Shown here one piece after another: positions 60,616 through 64,000 of a stretch of 64,000 nucleotides of DNA. The position numbers and the translations under genes are program-made. Where the stretch lies: assembly GCA_003278955.1 (NCBI GenBank), contig QCCB01000005.1, positions 1-64,000 on the forward strand, written 5' to 3'. Source of the stretch: Prochlorococcus sp. AG-347-K10 (lineage in GTDB: Bacteria; Cyanobacteriota; Cyanobacteriia; PCC-6307; Cyanobiaceae). Within the stretch, counting starts at the first letter, position 1; every line of letters begins with the position of its first letter. Below the pieces are notes generated by a model, which was not told the origin of the DNA, ran no database searches, and worked only from the letters and a program-made list of their open reading frames with translations.

Positions 60616-60687
60616 TGCCGATAATTGGAATTGAACCAATGACCTACTGTTTACGAGACAGTTGCTCTACCGCTGAGCTATACCGGC
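60616..60687 (-). tRNA. trnT: tRNA-Thr (CGT anticodon)
   Basis: On the minus strand the 72-nt sequence has acceptor stem GCCGGTA/TATCGGC (one G-T pair), D-arm AGCTCAGCGGTAGAGC and T-arm GGTTCAATTCC. The anticodon loop CTCGTAA gives anticodon CGT, threonine. CCA is not encoded. It lies just upstream of the GT39 gene. Confidence 0.95.
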
Positions 60688-60741
60688 CATATTAAATATT
60701 GAATTTTACATATAGAATTAATCTTATAATTGAAAGAATTT

Positions 60742-60978
60742 ATGTCAAAAATAGATCCTGAATTGAAAAAAAAATTATTAAAGGAATCTCAAGCTCCTTT
60801 CAAGGGATTGAGAAGAATATTGTGGATAGCTTTTAGCGGTTCTGCATTTTTGGGACTTTTAATAATGCTTTCCAGAATTGCAAGCGGAAATGAATTACAG
60901 CAAAATAACCTTCTCATACAGTTGGGTGCTTGTGTAATATTTCCTATTTTATTAATCTTTGACAGCAATAAAGATTAA
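60742..60978 (+). CDS. DUF3493 small membrane protein
   Basis: This 78-residue protein shows the DUF3493 pattern: KLLKESQAPFKGLRRILWIAF and then two hydrophobic spans. I use the ATG giving MSKIDPELKKK; a TTG four codons earlier is also in frame. The family is found in cyanobacteria and plastids and has been linked to photosystem II assembly; the role here is not proven. It converges on infB. Confidence 0.75.
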   Translation: MSKIDPELKKKLLKESQAPFKGLRRILWIAFSGSAFLGLLIMLSRIASGNELQQNNLLIQLGACVIFPILLIFDSNKD

Positions 60979-60994
60979 TAAGTTAGATGTTTAA

Positions 60995-63900
60995 TTATTG
61001 TGATAAGGACCTCTTTTTGGTGACAAATTTGAATGCTTCTATTACATCTCCTTCAATCCATGAAGAAAATTTATCACAGCCAACTCCACACTCAAATCCA
61101 GTATTTACCTCTTTTACATCATCTTTAGCTCTTTTTAGAGAGTCTAAATTTCCCTCAAATATTACTTTATCTGATCTAACAACTCTAAGCGAACAATTCC
61201 TTTGTAACTTGCCAGTTTGTATATAACAGCCAGCAATAGCTCCTTTACCGACTGAGAAAGTTGCTCTAACTTCAGCTTTACCTAATGATTCTTCTACAAG
61301 ATCGGGTTCAAGTAGTCCTTCCATTGCTAACTGAATATCTTCTAAGAGTTTATAAATTACTTCATATTCTCTTATATCAACGTCATTAGCATCAGCTGCT
61401 CTCTTTGCACCAGATGCCAATGAGGTGTTAAATCCAATGATTACTGACCCAGATGCAGCAGCAAGATCTATATCTGTCTCAGTTATTTCTCCAGGAGCAG
61501 AAAGTAGAACTCTGACTTGAACTTCATTCTTTGGTAATTGTTCTAGTGATCCTAATATAGCTTCAACACTACCTTGCACATCAGCTTTGAGAATTAAGTT
61601 CAACTCCTTTAGTTCTCCATCATTTGCTTGAGTTGATAAGGATGATAAGCTGACTCTTCTAGAGGCCATTTGCTGAGCTAATTTTGTGGCTCTTGCATCT
61701 GTTGCCCTCTCTCCGACAATGGCTCGAGCAGTTTTCTCATCAGGGTAGACTTCGAATTCATCTCCTGCTGTAGGTACTTCACTGAATCCTAAAGCTTCCA
61801 CTGGGAATGAAGGTCCTGCCTCTTTGATTCTATTACCATGTTCATCAACCATTGCTCTTATTTTTCCAAGGACTGAACCAGCAGCTAAAACATCTCCGGC
61901 TTTTAGTGTCCCATTTTGTACTAACAAAGTAGCCACAGGTCCTTTAGCTTTGTCTAGGTGAGCTTCAATTACAGTTCCTTTTGCAAATCTATTAGGGTTA
62001 GCTTGTAGATCTTCTACTTCTGAAACTAATAAGATCATTTCGAGCAATTTATCAATGTTTTGTTTTTTGATAGCACTTACTGGAACCATCACTGTATCTC
62101 CTCCCCAATCTTCAGCAATTAAATCTTTTTCTGATAGTTCCTGCTTTACTCTGTCTGGAGAGGCCCCCTCCTTGTCAATTTTATTTATTGCTACAACAAT
62201 TGGCACTTTTGCAGCTCTTGCATGACTAATAGCTTCTAGTGTTTGAGGTCTGCAACCATCATCTGCAGCAACTACAAGAACAGCTACATCTGTAACCTTA
62301 GTACCCCTTGCTCTCATTGCAGTAAAAGCTTCATGACCAGGGGTATCAAGAAAAGTTAATTTTTTATTTTGAGATTCATGTTTAAATTCAACTTGATAAG
62401 CTCCTATGTGTTGGGTGATTCCACCTGCTTCTCCCGAAGCTACTCTTGATTCTCTAATAGAATCTAATAGGCTTGTTTTGCCATGATCTACATGACCCAT
62501 CACTGTAATGACAGGTGGTCTTCTTATTAGATTTTCAATATCTTCAGATTCAATCATATCAACCGTTTTCTCAGCAGCTTCTTGGATATCATCTTGTAAA
62601 ACAGGTACCCCAAATTCTTCTGCTACTGTTTCAATAGTTGCTAAGTCGAGTGATTGAGTAACAGTTGCAGTTATTCCTTTAAAAAAGAGAGATTTGATTA
62701 TTTCAGAACTTTCAAGACTTAATTTATCAGCTAATTCTTGAACTGTTAAATTATCTTCGGGCACTATTATCATTTCAGGCCTAATTTGTTTGGCTTCTTT
62801 GGCAGCCTTTAACTCCATAGCTCGTCTTTTCTGCCTTTGCCTAGTAGTCTCTTTTTTCTTCTTTTTAAATTGTTTTATATTTTTTTGAGACTTGGATTCA
62901 TCAGACTTTTCTTTCTTTGGACGAGCCAAACTAGCTGATAAGATAGAAATTTTTTCTCCTGAATATCCACTAGTTTCAGATGTTAATGAATCATCATTTT
63001 CGCCTATAATATGAACTTTCTGTCTTTGTTTTTGGGGATTTTTGGATCTTAATGCTTCAAGTTTTGCGCTATCGTCCCAATCTGTCTTCCCGGTTTTTTT
63101 AGCATTATTTGAGAATGTTCTATGTGGTGGTTTTTTTGAATTAGGGGTATTATTCGGACGACTATTTGGAGCTTTAGCCCTTTGTTTTGTTGCTTCAATA
63201 TTTTGTTTTTCGTTGTTCTTTGTAACTTGTTTAGCATTCTCAGTTTTGTTAGTTTTTTGAAGTTGTAAGAGTTCATTAGGTGATACTGGCTTTCTAATCC
63301 CAGGTGATTTTTGACCATTGAATTTAGTCCCAGGTCTATTGGGCGTTCCAGGTCTGTTTGGAGCACCAGGCCTATTTGCATTGGCTTGTCTGTTGAAAGA
63401 TCCAGACCTGCTTTGATTTGATGGTTTGTTTCTTAATCCAGGTTTATTGGGCGTGCCAGATCTGTAAGGAGCACCAGGCGAATTTGTATTGGCTTGTCTG
63501 TTGAAAGATCCAGGCCTGCCTTGATCTGATGGTTTGTTTCTTAATCCAGGCCTATTTGGCATGCCAGGTCTATTAGGGACATTTTGTTTAAAAGAAATGT
63601 TTTGCTTATTATTTTGCTGATTGGGTCCGCTTCTTCTTATTGGAGCTCCTACAAGCTCAGGGGGAGACATTCTGTTATTAATATTTTTTGTTTTTGATTT
63701 GTTCGAATTTTGGTTAGGTTTGTTTGATATTTGTCTTTTCCCCCCTGAATTGGAATAGTTCTGTGTGGGTTCACTAGAATTGCCTTTATTATTAATATTT
63801 TGAGGCTTAGCAATTAATTGAATAGGAGGTTTAACAGGACTTTTAATAGGTGGGATTGTGGTATTTCGAAAAGTTTTTTTATCTTGGTTTAAGTTTTGTG

Positions 63901-64000
63901 AAGTTTTACTGTTTATATTTTGATTTGTAAGATTCTGTTGAGATTGTGAACTGTTGGTAATTGTAGGTTTGTTCAAATTTTTTGGTTGATTTGAAATTAT
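60995..64000 (-). CDS. infB: Translation initiation factor IF-2 (5' end beyond window)
   Basis: IF-2 places initiator tRNA on the 30S subunit. About 1000 residues are visible and the frame remains open to base 64000, so the N-terminus lies outside. The GTPase domain has GHVDHGKTS near 62480-62500, then DTPGHEAF and NKID, and domains II-IV follow. The N-terminal visible part is low-complexity Asn/Pro/Gln/Lys with a tandem repeat (63338-63570). It converges on the DUF3493 gene. Confidence 0.97.
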   Translation of the reverse strand: MISNQPKNLNKPTITNSSQSQQNLTNQNINSKTSQNLNQDKKTFRNTTIPPIKSPVKPPIQLIAKPQNINNKGNSSEPTQNYSNSGGKRQISNKPNQNSNKSKTKNINNRMSPPELVGAPIRRSGPNQQNNKQNISFKQNVPNRPGMPNRPGLRNKPSDQGRPGSFNRQANTNSPGAPYRSGTPNKPGLRNKPSNQSRSGSFNRQANANRPGAPNRPGTPNRPGTKFNGQKSPGIRKPVSPNELLQLQKTNKTENAKQVTKNNEKQNIEATKQRAKAPNSRPNNTPNSKKPPHRTFSNNAKKTGKTDWDDSAKLEALRSKNPQKQRQKVHIIGENDDSLTSETSGYSGEKISILSASLARPKKEKSDESKSQKNIKQFKKKKKETTRQRQKRRAMELKAAKEAKQIRPEMIIVPEDNLTVQELADKLSLESSEIIKSLFFKGITATVTQSLDLATIETVAEEFGVPVLQDDIQEAAEKTVDMIESEDIENLIRRPPVITVMGHVDHGKTSLLDSIRESRVASGEAGGITQHIGAYQVEFKHESQNKKLTFLDTPGHEAFTAMRARGTKVTDVAVLVVAADDGCRPQTLEAISHARAAKVPIVVAINKIDKEGASPDRVKQELSEKDLIAEDWGGDTVMVPVSAIKKQNIDKLLEMILLVSEVEDLQANPNRFAKGTVIEAHLDKAKGPVATLLVQNGTLKAGDVLAAGSVLGKIRAMVDEHGNRIKEAGPSFPVEALGFSEVPTAGDEFEVYPDEKTARAIVGERATDARATKLAQQMASRRVSLSSLSTQANDGELKELNLILKADVQGSVEAILGSLEQLPKNEVQVRVLLSAPGEITETDIDLAAASGSVIIGFNTSLASGAKRAADANDVDIREYEVIYKLLEDIQLAMEGLLEPDLVEESLGKAEVRATFSVGKGAIAGCYIQTGKLQRNCSLRVVRSDKVIFEGNLDSLKRAKDDVKEVNTGFECGVGCDKFSSWIEGDVIEAFKFVTKKRSLSQ
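63338..63570. repeat. 108-bp tandem repeat within infB
   Basis: Units of 108 bp (36 codons) recur: one copy starts at 63421 and the next at 63529, with a partial copy beginning near 63338. They encode [24 protein letters not shown]-type units. The period is a multiple of three, so the frame is kept. The repeat is likely to vary in copy number among strains. Confidence 0.85.

Noticed and set aside
60592-60639. N-terminal extension of the GT39 protein
   Set aside because: The extension overlaps tRNA-Thr; the downstream ATG begins just before the first membrane helix.
63338-63570. Possible CRISPR array
   Set aside because: The repeats are directly adjoining, in frame, and encode part of IF-2; there are no spacers.

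Overview
The window is a strongly AT-rich, densely packed cyanobacterial chromosome segment. Gene content and protein sequences point to a high-light-adapted Prochlorococcus. The evidence is psaA/psaB/psaI/psaL, an ldpA homologue, ferredoxin-dependent glutamate synthase, a CbiG-CobJ fusion, ndhN, very short intergenic gaps and heavy A/T codon use. The taxonomic call is recognition from the sequence, not a database search. I found no transposon, prophage, CRISPR array or obvious genomic island; most of the window is conserved core genome.

Layout. 1-7010: the 3' end of a carotenoid desaturase-like gene, tyrA, a degenerate DinG-like protein, a DUF2839 protein, recA with a LexA-type box, a HAD phosphatase, tRNA-Gln, ldpA and ndhN. 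7291-23408: a fused S10-spc-alpha ribosomal super-cluster (rplC to rplQ with secY, adk and rpoA), continuing through truA, rplM, rpsI and rpmE to prfA. 23422-28069: an HNH protein, alanine racemase, tRNA-Ser, a second HAD phosphatase and cbiG-cobJ. 28404-35261: photosystem I genes psaA-psaB, then a GT2 glycosyltransferase, two tiny coupled hypothetical genes, psaI and psaL. 35324-39366: an NlpC/P60 peptidase and a class-A serine hydrolase in divergent orientation, a small acidic protein next to a serine-recombinase-like protein that has lost catalytic residues, lipA and a YciI-like protein. 39367-43938: glutamate synthase.

44131-48836: the str operon (rpsL-rpsG-fusA-tuf-rpsJ). 48893-56162: a Lon-substrate-domain protein, an MPBQ-type methyltransferase, pheA, a DUF1997 protein, rnhB, rne, dapL and clpS. 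56178-60687: a B12-binding-type radical SAM protein, a GT2 and a GT39 glycosyltransferase, and tRNA-Thr. 60742-64000: a DUF3493 protein and infB, which runs off the right edge.

Most genes form a growth module: ribosome, translation factors, RNA polymerase alpha, RNase E, secretion, photosystem I and nitrogen/amino-acid assimilation. The less explained signals are a psaA leader with three consecutive inverted repeats, a structured rplC leader, a recombinase-like protein with substituted active-site residues coupled to a 70-residue acidic protein, a DinG-like protein without recognisable helicase motifs, and zinc-ligand-free L31 and L36. None of these proves a new system; the recombinase-like pair and the psaA leader are the best candidates.
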